From positions 42,728 through 106,727 of the forward strand of contig CALSPA010000013.1 of NCBI GenBank assembly GCA_943788115.1: a stretch of DNA of 64,000 nt, in the 5' to 3' direction. Within the stretch, counting starts at the first letter, position 1; every line of letters starts with the position of its first letter. The notes under the pieces are model-generated. The model searched no databases and had not been told where the DNA came from. It saw nothing but the letters and a program-made list of their open reading frames with translations. Below, piece by piece: positions 56,479 to 64,000 of the stretch. The stretch is from an uncultured Flavobacteriales bacterium. Its GTDB lineage: Bacteria > Bacteroidota > Bacteroidia > Flavobacteriales_D > Parvicellaceae. Both the position numbers and the translations under genes were made by a program.

Positions 56479-58686
56479 ATGCGAAATATTATTTCATTTT
56501 TATTGTTTTTCCTTATTAATTTTACCTTATCTGCTAACTTAAATTTAGATTCTCTTAAAAATCTTTGGAATAACACATCTTTGCCTGACACTTCTCGTTT
56601 AAATGCTGTAAATGAAATTGCCAAAAGCTATTTAAACCTTGATATGCCAGATAGTGCTTTATGTTTTGCCAAATTTCAATATGATTTTTCAGTGGCTATT
56701 TCTAATAAAAAGCAAATGGCTAATGCGCTTAATTATCAAGGAAATGCTTATTCTAAACAATCTAATTTCGATAAGTCTTTAGCCTGTTCTAATAAAAGTA
56801 TTAAAATAAAACAGGAAATAGGAGATCTTAAAAATTTGAGTAGTATATATATTTCTATTGGAAATGTCTATGCAGGTAAAGGAGATAATACAAAAGGCTT
56901 AGAATATTATAAAATGGCTTTAGATATTTCTATGGATAATAATAAAGTTCAAGCAGCTGTCTTCAATAATATGGGAAGTTTATCTAGAAGACAAGGGAAT
57001 TATGAGCAAGCACTTATTTATTATAAAAGAAGTTTAAAACTTAAGAAAACTATTGGTGACAAGAAAGGTATTGGCAATACTTTAAATAACATCGGTAATA
57101 TTTATTTCACTCGAAAGAACTATGAGCAGGCAATTTCTTATTATCAAAAAAGTTTAACGTTACAGCAAGAATTAGATATTGTGAATCCTGCAGCCTTATG
57201 TAATATTGGAAATGTATATTTTGAAATGGGTGATTATGAAAAGGCATTAACATATTGTAATAAAAGTTTATCCCAGGATATTAAAATGGGAAATAAAAGT
57301 GGTATTGCTTTATTATGTATTGGGAAAATATACTTAGCTCAAGGCAATCATAAAGATGCATTAAACTATTTTAAAAGGAGTGTTAATATTAATTTACAAA
57401 AAGGAGCTTCGCCAGTAGCTGCCGAATCTTTAATTTGTTTAGGAAAAGTTTATTTAATTAAAGGTGACATAAAAAAAGCGAAAGCTAATTACACAGATGC
57501 TTTTGAGATAGCTCAAGAAATTGGAGCATTTAAAGAGCTTAAAGAGATAAGTGAAGCTTTATATAAGATTTATAAAGATTTGGGTGATAAGAACAATGCA
57601 TTGATAATGCATGAAACATTTGTTTTAGCTAATGATTCGTTAGCTAAAATGACGGCCGAACAAGAACTTTATAAATTTGAAATAGATAAAGATTATGAAC
57701 TGAAAAAACAAGCAGATAGCATTAAGCACTTAAGTGAACTATTAATACATCAAAAAGATATTATTATTAAAGATGAAAAATTAAAAAGCATTTACACTTT
57801 TGTTTCTGGTTTAACATTAATAGGAATTCTTGCAGTTGCTTTTGTGATATTTTTAATTAATCGATTTTTGCATTCGAATAACCAGAAAAGAATTATAGAA
57901 AATCAGCATTTTAAGTTAGATGAATCTCATAAAGAATTAACAGATTCAATTAAATATGCTCAGCAAATTCAAAAGGCTATTTTAACTTCAGATAATTACA
58001 TTGCTAATAGTTTACAAGAGTGTTTTATTTTGTTTAAGCCCAAAGATGTTGTTTCTGGTGATTTTTATTGGGTGTATAAAGAAGAAGGTTTTACATTTTT
58101 TACAGTTGCTGACTGTACTGGACATGGTGTTCCTGGTGCATTTATGAGTATGCTAGGAATTTCATTTTTAAATGAAATAATTATTGAGAAAGGAATAAAA
58201 AAAACTGACGAAATACTAAATCAATTAAGCGGTAAAATTAAGTCTGCTCTTAATCAAAAAGGAGTTTCAGGTGAAAGAAGAGATGGTATGGATATTGCTT
58301 TTTGCTGTTTAAATACAAAAACAAATGAGCTGTTTTTTTCTGGTGCAAGAAACCCTTTAATTCTTATTAGAAATAATGAAATATTGGAATTCAAATCTGA
58401 TAAAAGACCTGTTGGGTATTATTTAGGTAAAAACATACCTTTTACCTCCAAAAAGGTGAAGTTACAGGAAGGTGATGTTATTCATATTTATTCCGATGGT
58501 TTTTCAGATCAGTTTGGAGGTAAATCTGGAAAAAAATACAAGTCTGCTAACTTTAAGAAATTGCTCCTTTCTATTTCTGATAAATCGATGAATCAACAAA
58601 ACCAATTGTTATCTAAAGAGTTTGACTCTTGGAAAGGTGATTTAGAGCAAATAGACGATGTATGCGTTATGGGAGTTAGGATTTAA
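56479..58686 (+). CDS. TPR-containing membrane SpoIIE-type PP2C phosphatase
   Basis: A 735-residue signalling protein. A signal peptide (about 1-18) is followed by eight or so TPR repeats (about 40-390; for example ALIYYKRSLKLKKTIGDKKGIGNTLNNIG), a membrane segment at about 438-462, a short coiled coil (KLDESHKELTDSIKYAQQIQ), and a C-terminal SpoIIE/PP2C domain (about 500-735). The metal-binding sites are seen in VADCTGHGVPGAFMSMLG, RRDGMDIAF, YSDGFSDQFGG and DDVCVMG. The TPR part should be periplasmic and the phosphatase cytoplasmic. The family acts on phosphorylated regulators such as anti-sigma-factor antagonists; the target is not encoded nearby. The next gene is a close paralogue. Confidence 0.87.
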   Translation: MRNIISFLLFFLINFTLSANLNLDSLKNLWNNTSLPDTSRLNAVNEIAKSYLNLDMPDSALCFAKFQYDFSVAISNKKQMANALNYQGNAYSKQSNFDKSLACSNKSIKIKQEIGDLKNLSSIYISIGNVYAGKGDNTKGLEYYKMALDISMDNNKVQAAVFNNMGSLSRRQGNYEQALIYYKRSLKLKKTIGDKKGIGNTLNNIGNIYFTRKNYEQAISYYQKSLTLQQELDIVNPAALCNIGNVYFEMGDYEKALTYCNKSLSQDIKMGNKSGIALLCIGKIYLAQGNHKDALNYFKRSVNINLQKGASPVAAESLICLGKVYLIKGDIKKAKANYTDAFEIAQEIGAFKELKEISEALYKIYKDLGDKNNALIMHETFVLANDSLAKMTAEQELYKFEIDKDYELKKQADSIKHLSELLIHQKDIIIKDEKLKSIYTFVSGLTLIGILAVAFVIFLINRFLHSNNQKRIIENQHFKLDESHKELTDSIKYAQQIQKAILTSDNYIANSLQECFILFKPKDVVSGDFYWVYKEEGFTFFTVADCTGHGVPGAFMSMLGISFLNEIIIEKGIKKTDEILNQLSGKIKSALNQKGVSGERRDGMDIAFCCLNTKTNELFFSGARNPLILIRNNEILEFKSDKRPVGYYLGKNIPFTSKKVKLQEGDVIHIYSDGFSDQFGGKSGKKYKSANFKKLLLSISDKSMNQQNQLLSKEFDSWKGDLEQIDDVCVMGVRI

Positions 58687-58750
58687 TGGTCTATTAATTG
58701 TATTTTGAGCAATATAAATTGGGATAAAGTGTTTAATTTGAATATTCATA

Positions 58751-61267
58751 ATGAAAAAAATATTTTTTATACTATCTCTTTGTTTTCCAATAGGTCTATT
58801 TGGACAAGTTTTTTTAAAAAAAGTTCAGCGCGAAATAGATAGTTTAAATGTAATTATATCTAATGTAAATACTGCTGATACTATTTTAGCTGAAAGCTAT
58901 TTAGGTTTATCGGGGCTACTTTATGTTCAAAATATTGACACAATGATTCCATTGTGTAATAAAGTTATTGAAATTGCAGAAAAAAAATTAGCGAATTCTC
59001 CAAGTGAAAGTGAAGAGAGGGCAATGTTAAACCACTATTCAGGAGCTTTAAATAATATCGCGTTTGTTTATATGAGTAAAGGTGATATTAATAAATGCCT
59101 CAATTATTTAAACAAAAGCCTTGCGATTTATGAAAAGACAGGCAATAAAGAGGAGTTAGCAACCGCAATCGGTAATATTGGACATGTATTGCAAAATCAA
59201 GGTAATGCTCCAAAGGCTTTGGAATACTTTCAGCGTAGTCTTGAGATAGAAAAAGAATTCGGCAATAATTTAAACATAGGATTGAGTTTGTCTAATATTG
59301 CTTCCATTTATAGTGACCAAAAGGAGCTTGATAAGGCTTTAGAGTATTATCAAAAGAGTTTGTCTTTTATTGAAAAAGATGGGAATGAACACTTTATTGC
59401 AAATGTAAAATTACGTATTGGAGGAGTTTTGCACGGTCAAGGTAATAGAGAGCTTGCATTGAATTATTATTTCAATTCGCTCAAACTTAGTACTAAGCTA
59501 GATGCTCAAAAACCTGTATCGAATTGCCTTAATTATTTAGGAGATTATCATCTTAATCAAAATAATTTAGACAGTGCTCTGTTTTATTTCAAAAAAAGCT
59601 ATTCCATTAGAAAGGAGATTGACTTTAAACAAGGAATTGCAATTTCAAGTATGGGAATCTCAAAAGTTTTATACGAAAAAGAAGAATTACAAGCTGCTAA
59701 AAAATACGCTTTAGAAGCTTTGGGGATTGCTCAAGGTTTAGGTTATCCAAGCGAGATTAATGCTGTAGCGAAATTACTCAGCGATATTTATGAAAAAGAA
59801 AACAATAACAGAGCATCTCTAGAAATGTTGAAGCTGCACATTCAAATGAAAGATAGTATAAGTGCTCAAGAGTCAAAAAAATCATTGATACAACAACAAT
59901 TCAAATATGAATACGAAACAAAAAAGAAAGAAGACAGTTTACAACATGAATTACAAATAGCTGTTACAGATGAAAAATTAAAAAGTGAAGAGTCATTCAA
60001 TAAATTGCTAATTTTTTTACTGTTGGTTGTTGTATTAGGGTTGATTTTTATTGTTGAGAGGTTAATTAAAATCAATAGTCAAAATAAATTGATAGAACAT
60101 CAGAAAGCAGTAGTTCAACAAAAGAATAAAATACTTGAGCGACTTTCTCTAGTTGTGAGTAAAACTGAAAATATAATTTTAATTCTTGATGCTAACGGAA
60201 ATGTTGAATGGGTGAATGACAGTTTTGAAAAGCTTAATAACTTAACTTTTGATCAATTATTAATTGAAAGAGGGAGGAATATTGTTGATGTAAGTAATTA
60301 TAAAGAAATAGGTGAAATACTTAATATTTGTAAAAGCACAAAAAAGCCATATAAATATGATTCTTTAAATGTTACTGCTAATGGTGAACATGTTTGGGAG
60401 TCCTCAACCATAACTCCTATTTATGATAGTGATGGTCTTCTTTCAAACTATATTATCATTGATGTTGATATTTCTTTGCGAAAAAATGCTGAAGATCTAG
60501 TGATGCAAAAAAATAAAGACATTACTGATAGCATTAATTATGCAAAAAGACTACAAAATGCTATTCTTCCTAATATAAATTCATTAACAAACTTTCAGTT
60601 AGAAAATTTTATTCTTTATCTACCAAAGGGTATTTTGTCTGGTGATTTTTACTGGATTGAAAAATACAATGGGAAAATATATTTTGCAGTTGCCGATTGT
60701 ACTGGTCATGGTGTTCCAGGAGCTATGGTTTCTGTAATATGCTCCAACGTATTGTCTAAAGCACTTTTAGAAGAAGGAATTACTAAGCCATCTTTGATTT
60801 TAAACCGTACCAGAGACTTAGTTGTTAAAAGGTTTGGTAATTCAGATCAAGAAATAAGAGATGGGATGGATATTTCACTTTGTTCTATAGATATAGAAAG
60901 TGGAGATTTAGAATGGTCTGGAGCTAATAATCCTTTATGGATAATTAGATCTGGTAATGATACTATTGAAGAAATAGTTCCAGATAAACAGCCCATTGGA
61001 ATGTTTGTGACAAAAGAACCGTTTACTAACAATTACCTGAAAGTAAATAAAGGAGATTTGTTGTATTTATTCTCCGATGGATTTGTAGATCAGTTTGGTG
61101 GTGTTAATGGTAAAAAATATAAATCTCCCAACTTTCAGAAATTTATACTTTCAATAAAAGATAATCAAATGGATAAGCAACTTATTGCTTTAAGAAATGA
61201 GTTTAACTCTTGGAAAGGAGATTTAGAGCAAATAGACGATGTTTGTGTAATGGGAGTTAGGATTTAG
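58751..61267 (+). CDS. TPR-containing membrane PAS/SpoIIE-type PP2C phosphatase
   Basis: An 838-residue paralogue of the gene before it. Order: signal peptide ending FGQ, TPR repeats (about 60-380; KALEYFQRSLEIEKEFGNNLNIGLSLSNI), membrane segment (about 418-437), coiled coil, PAS domain (about 470-590; ILILDANGNVEWVNDSFEKL and YIIIDVDISLRK), and the SpoIIE phosphatase (about 600-838; VADCTGHGVPGAM, IRDGMDISL, FSDGFVDQFGG). The PAS domain is an extra sensor that the first copy lacks. The last 22 residues differ from the paralogue at only two positions and the DNA there is nearly identical, showing recent duplication or gene conversion. It lies 65 bases after the first. Confidence 0.87.
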   Translation: MKKIFFILSLCFPIGLFGQVFLKKVQREIDSLNVIISNVNTADTILAESYLGLSGLLYVQNIDTMIPLCNKVIEIAEKKLANSPSESEERAMLNHYSGALNNIAFVYMSKGDINKCLNYLNKSLAIYEKTGNKEELATAIGNIGHVLQNQGNAPKALEYFQRSLEIEKEFGNNLNIGLSLSNIASIYSDQKELDKALEYYQKSLSFIEKDGNEHFIANVKLRIGGVLHGQGNRELALNYYFNSLKLSTKLDAQKPVSNCLNYLGDYHLNQNNLDSALFYFKKSYSIRKEIDFKQGIAISSMGISKVLYEKEELQAAKKYALEALGIAQGLGYPSEINAVAKLLSDIYEKENNNRASLEMLKLHIQMKDSISAQESKKSLIQQQFKYEYETKKKEDSLQHELQIAVTDEKLKSEESFNKLLIFLLLVVVLGLIFIVERLIKINSQNKLIEHQKAVVQQKNKILERLSLVVSKTENIILILDANGNVEWVNDSFEKLNNLTFDQLLIERGRNIVDVSNYKEIGEILNICKSTKKPYKYDSLNVTANGEHVWESSTITPIYDSDGLLSNYIIIDVDISLRKNAEDLVMQKNKDITDSINYAKRLQNAILPNINSLTNFQLENFILYLPKGILSGDFYWIEKYNGKIYFAVADCTGHGVPGAMVSVICSNVLSKALLEEGITKPSLILNRTRDLVVKRFGNSDQEIRDGMDISLCSIDIESGDLEWSGANNPLWIIRSGNDTIEEIVPDKQPIGMFVTKEPFTNNYLKVNKGDLLYLFSDGFVDQFGGVNGKKYKSPNFQKFILSIKDNQMDKQLIALRNEFNSWKGDLEQIDDVCVMGVRI

Positions 61268-61276
61268 TCGTTACTT

Positions 61277-61284
61277 TATATTTG
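61277..61284 (+). promoter_or_regulatory. Possible -7 element of the aminotransferase gene
   Basis: TATATTTG fits TAnnTTTG and ends 19 bases before the ATG at 61304. A clear -33 element at the right distance is missing. Confidence 0.35.
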
Positions 61285-61303
61285 TATTACATTTTAGTTT
61301 TAG

Positions 61304-62471
61304 ATGTCAAATGACCACTTAGCATATACCACACCATTTCCAATGGGAATCGAAATCGCTTCAGCAAATGGTATTTATCTTTTTGATAAACAAGGAAAAA
61401 AATATACCGATTTAATTTCAGGAATTGCAGTTTCTAATTTAGGACACAATAATTTAGAAATTAATAAAGCCATAAAAAATCAGGTAGATGAGCATCTTCA
61501 TGTTATGGTTTACGGAGAATATAAACAATCTGTTCAGAATGAACTTGCCAACAAGCTATGTAGTTTACTTCCTAATGAATTAGATGTTTTTTACCCTGTT
61601 AATTCTGGTACTGAAGCCAATGAGGCAGCACTCAAGTTAGTGAAAAGAGTAACTGGTAGAAAAGAAATCATTTCTTTTAATGGAGCCTACCATGGCTCTA
61701 CTCATGGTTCTTTAAGTGTAACTGGTAATGAACAGAAAAAAAGTGCATTTTATCCCTTACTTCCAGAAATAAGGTTTATCGACTTCAATAATTTAAATCA
61801 ACTGAATACAATTTCAACAAAAACAGCAGGTGTTATTATTGAACCTATTCAAGGAGATGCGGGTGTTAGAATTCCTTCTTTAGAATTTATTAATGCGTTA
61901 AGAGCTAGGTGCAATGAAGTTGGGGCAATGCTTATTTTTGATGAAATACAAACCGGTTTTGGGAGAACGGGTAAACTTTTTGCATTTGAGCATTACAATG
62001 TAATTCCCGATGTATTAACTATAGGTAAAGCTTTAGGTGGAGGAATGCCAATGGGTGGTTTTGTTTCTTCGAAAGAAAATATGAATGAGTTAACCCATAA
62101 TCCAAAATTAGGTCACATAACAACTTTTGGTGGTCATCCTGTTTGTTGTGCAGCAGCATTAGCAGTCTTTAAATATTCTCACTTCTAATTCTATTTTAGA
62201 TCAAATCGAAAGTAAAGGTCAATTGTTTGAATCTTTATTAAATCACCGTTTAGTAAAAGAAATAAGAAGAAAGGGCTTGTTTTTCGCTATTGAAATGGAA
62301 AACGATGATGTGGTTCAAAAAGTAGTTGATGGTTGTAAGGAAAGGGGAGTGCTTGCATTTTGGTTTTTATCAAACCCTCAAAGCTTTAGAATTGCACCTC
62401 CTTTAATAATAACAGACAAAGAAATCGAAGAATCTTGTAAAGTAATTATTAAGGTTATGGATTCTATATGA
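61304..62471 (+). CDS. Class III (acetylornithine/ornithine-type) aminotransferase, with one frameshift
   Basis: ORFs 61304-62188 and 62223-62471 form one PLP-dependent class III aminotransferase of about 389 residues. Motifs are YPVNSGTEANEAALKL, FNGAYHGSTHGSLS, IIEPIQGDAGVR, IFDEIQTGFGRTG and the PLP lysine in TIGKALGGGMPMGG. The frame is lost near 62176 (ALAVFKYSHF then stop); one extra base lies just before TCTCACTTC, after which ILTSNSILDQIESKGQLFE continues, and the end reads FRIAPPLIITDKEI. The enzyme may act on acetylornithine, ornithine or a related amine; it stands apart from arginine genes. Sequence error is likely but a recent pseudogene is possible. Confidence 0.82.
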
Positions 62472-62476
62472 TAGAT

Positions 62477-63736
62477 TTACCAGATTAAATCTGTTGTTTT
62501 TTTGAATTCTTTTAGACTTGTTGTTTTAAATTTTAAGTCAGATACTACTTTATCTTTTCCTGTTTCCAACTCTTTAATTGCCCAAATAATTATGTCTTTA
62601 TCTTTTACTAATTGAAAGACAAGTAAAGATGTTTTCCTTGCTGTCGGTAGATTAGTGAATTTAACTTTAGAACGATCATTGTTTGTATAATATCCTGGTA
62701 ATACAGATTTAATATCATGAAAAATTAAACGAAAAGCAGTTGAGTTTTCAACTTTCTCTTTTAAATTAACTACTAGCTCAGTTCTTGGGCCTTTGTCATC
62801 TACAAAAGCATCACAATTTATCCATCCAAATTTATCAGTAAGAACTTTTAATCCTCCCTCTTCTTCTGTTTCTTCATCAAAATCAAACGGATTTAAAATC
62901 GTTTCAATACTTTCATCTATCTCCCAATCTATTAGGCCACTTTTTTTATTTCCAAAAAAGATTCCATATGACTCAGTAAAATTTAGGAATTTAATTTCTG
63001 CTTTGGTTCCCCTTTTAAGCGGAATTTCTTTTCCGTTGCAATAAGCCATTATGTGTATCATCCCTCCAGTTCTTAACATTTTATCTCCGCTTGTAGTAGT
63101 TAATCCTGCAAGTAAAATTTCAGATGGGGTGAAAAATTCTTTTAATTCAATGGTTATTTCCTTACAATCCGAATTAAATGCTTGAGGGGGAATAAAACCT
63201 GTTGTATAATCTCCATGAAAATACGTTCCATATTTATTGTTGTACTTTATTATTTGAACACCATTTATTGTGTCGTTAACATTTCCAGTTGCGGTAAGCA
63301 TTTCTTCTTTTATAATAACAAGTTGATAAATGCCACTTCTATTAGATATTTTTTTGAAATTATCTCTTGTCCATGTAACTCCAGTTAAAGGATGGCCATT
63401 TCCTTTATTCTTTTTATCATCAAAAGGTTTAAATTGGGTGAGAATATTATGAGCTTCAACTCCTAATGTGTCTTTAAAGTAAGCGGCTAATTTTTTTACT
63501 CTAACTCTTGAAAAATTGACTTTTTCTCTATCTTTAAGCTTCTTGTTTTCTTTTCTAGTTAATACATTGATTATTAACTCATTACCATAATTTGTTTCAT
63601 TGTATAATTTACAGGCTGAGATTGCAACTTGATTTGTAATTACAATTGATTTCTCATCGAATTTAATCATCTCTTGAGAGAAAATGATTGAATAAGTACA
63701 GAATACAAGCGATAATAGTAAGGATGGTTTTCTCAT
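62477..63736 (-). CDS. Exported protein of unknown function
   Basis: A 419-residue protein with a signal peptide (MRKPSLLLSLVFCTYSIIFSQ). The start at 63736 is preferred over the track's, as the signal begins there. The N-terminal 100 residues include NELIINVLTRKENKKL and RVRVKKLAAYFKDTLGV, which resembles the helix of an OmpA-like peptidoglycan-binding domain (R..RAxAVxxYL); this is weak. The remainder is strand-rich without a named domain. It faces the aminotransferase gene with a 5-base gap. Function unknown. Confidence 0.65.
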   Translation of the reverse strand: MRKPSLLLSLVFCTYSIIFSQEMIKFDEKSIVITNQVAISACKLYNETNYGNELIINVLTRKENKKLKDREKVNFSRVRVKKLAAYFKDTLGVEAHNILTQFKPFDDKKNKGNGHPLTGVTWTRDNFKKISNRSGIYQLVIIKEEMLTATGNVNDTINGVQIIKYNNKYGTYFHGDYTTGFIPPQAFNSDCKEITIELKEFFTPSEILLAGLTTTSGDKMLRTGGMIHIMAYCNGKEIPLKRGTKAEIKFLNFTESYGIFFGNKKSGLIDWEIDESIETILNPFDFDEETEEEGGLKVLTDKFGWINCDAFVDDKGPRTELVVNLKEKVENSTAFRLIFHDIKSVLPGYYTNNDRSKVKFTNLPTARKTSLLVFQLVKDKDIIIWAIKELETGKDKVVSDLKFKTTSLKEFKKTTDLIW

Positions 63737-63801
63737 AATATACATCAATGGTATATCATATATAATGCAAATTTTATTAAATGGAACATTTTGAATAAAA
63801 A

Positions 63802-63827
63802 AAAAGCTGTATTAAAATACAGCTTTT
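63802..63827. terminator. Bidirectional-looking hairpin terminator between the exported-protein gene and ndk
   Basis: AAAAGCTGTAT pairs with ATACAGCTTTT in an 11-bp stem around TAAA, flanked by A's on the left and T's on the right. It is 22 bases downstream of the ndk stop and ends ndk transcription. Confidence 0.85.
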
Positions 63828-63848
63828 AAAAGTTGGTAAGTAATTTTT

Positions 63849-64000
63849 TTACACTAGCTCTGCTACTTCAAAATGAAAATTACACTCAATATTAGCATTT
63901 TCATCACTATCAGATCCGTGTACTGCATTTCTGCCTTTAGATTCAGCATATGCTTTTCTAATTGTTCCTTCTTCTGCTTCAGCTGGATCAGTAGCACCAA
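63849..64000 (-). CDS. ndk: Nucleoside-diphosphate kinase, C-terminal part (truncated by window edge)
   Basis: Only the last 50 residues are inside the window, so the track misses it. They read [35 protein letters not shown] and the tail [16 protein letters not shown] contains the catalytic phospho-accepting histidine and is diagnostic. The enzyme balances nucleoside tri- and diphosphates. A hairpin terminator follows. Confidence 0.93.
   Translation of the reverse strand, partial: GATDPAEAEEGTIRKAYAESKGRNAVHGSDSDENANIECNFHFEVAELV

Noticed and set aside
1-64000. CRISPR array, insertion sequence, prophage or defence island
   Set aside because: No regularly spaced repeats, transposase, integrase or phage structural genes were found in either strand.

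Overview
The window is about 64 kb of AT-rich, densely coding chromosome from a Bacteroidota bacterium, most likely an uncultured marine or freshwater member of the Flavobacteriales. This rests on T9SS C-terminal sorting domains on two secreted proteins, Bacteroidota-type promoters (TTTG-N19-TAnnTTTG), and families largely confined to or typical of the group: START-like, Lacal_2735, TIGR03643/DUF2256, GSCFA, the Bacteroidota GlmU-like protein and Omp28. No phage, insertion sequence, CRISPR array or rRNA operon is visible. The placement is inferred from gene content only.

Layout. 0-3.3 kb: a truncated LptF/G permease, a START-like protein, a Met-tRNA with a strong terminator, a small lipoprotein bracketed by the tRNA and a partial copy of its 3' half, and a YVTN beta-propeller. 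3.5-7.6 kb: secreted NlpC/P60 and CAP-domain proteins, including a large frameshifted CAP protein whose helical N-terminus resembles that of the NlpC protein. 7.7-10.5 kb: SIMPL, rhodanese, TPMT-like methyltransferase and a T9SS esterase. 10.5-13.3 kb (minus): a light-linked operon of Lacal_2735, photolyase/cryptochrome, flavin reductase, a DUF2256 gene absent from the ORF track, and TIGR03643. 13.4-19.4 kb: M3 peptidase, a CotH lipoprotein with a DUF2490 protein, and a frameshifted penicillin acylase. 19.5-23.1 kb: cold-shock protein, DEAD-box helicase and YyaL/DUF255. 23.3-27.4 kb: a small acidic membrane protein with a SulP transporter, and a frameshifted ACT protein divergent from lysA. 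27.4-32.2 kb: Omp28/T9SS protein, and the rlmI-like, fmt and cupin operon. 32.2-39.3 kb: DUF72, YdcF, then icmF, a TIGR04282 transferase, purine nucleoside phosphorylase and a DUF1801 remnant.

39.3-56.4 kb is mostly core metabolism and housekeeping: DAHP synthase, a beta-helix lipoprotein, L31 type B with its own promoter and terminator, a GlmU-like protein, Lon, topoisomerase IV (parE, parC), an outer-membrane-like protein, pckA, GSCFA, a HAD phosphatase and pruA. 56.4-64 kb: two tandem TPR-membrane-SpoIIE phosphatases, a frameshifted aminotransferase, an exported protein of unknown function and the C-terminal end of ndk.

A recurrent oddity is the number of frameshifts. Dense clusters lie at about 17.8-18.5, 34.8-36.5 and 38.8-39.2 kb, with isolated ones near 6.13, 6.69, 25.88 and 62.18 kb. 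Because they hit conserved genes without loss of the surrounding protein signature, and some sit in homopolymers, sequencing or assembly error is the simplest explanation; genuine decay cannot be excluded. I found no clearly new multi-gene system. The best leads are the linked NlpC/CAP proteins, the tRNA-bracketed segment, the photolyase that lacks the usual iron-sulfur cysteines, and the tandem SpoIIE phosphatases.
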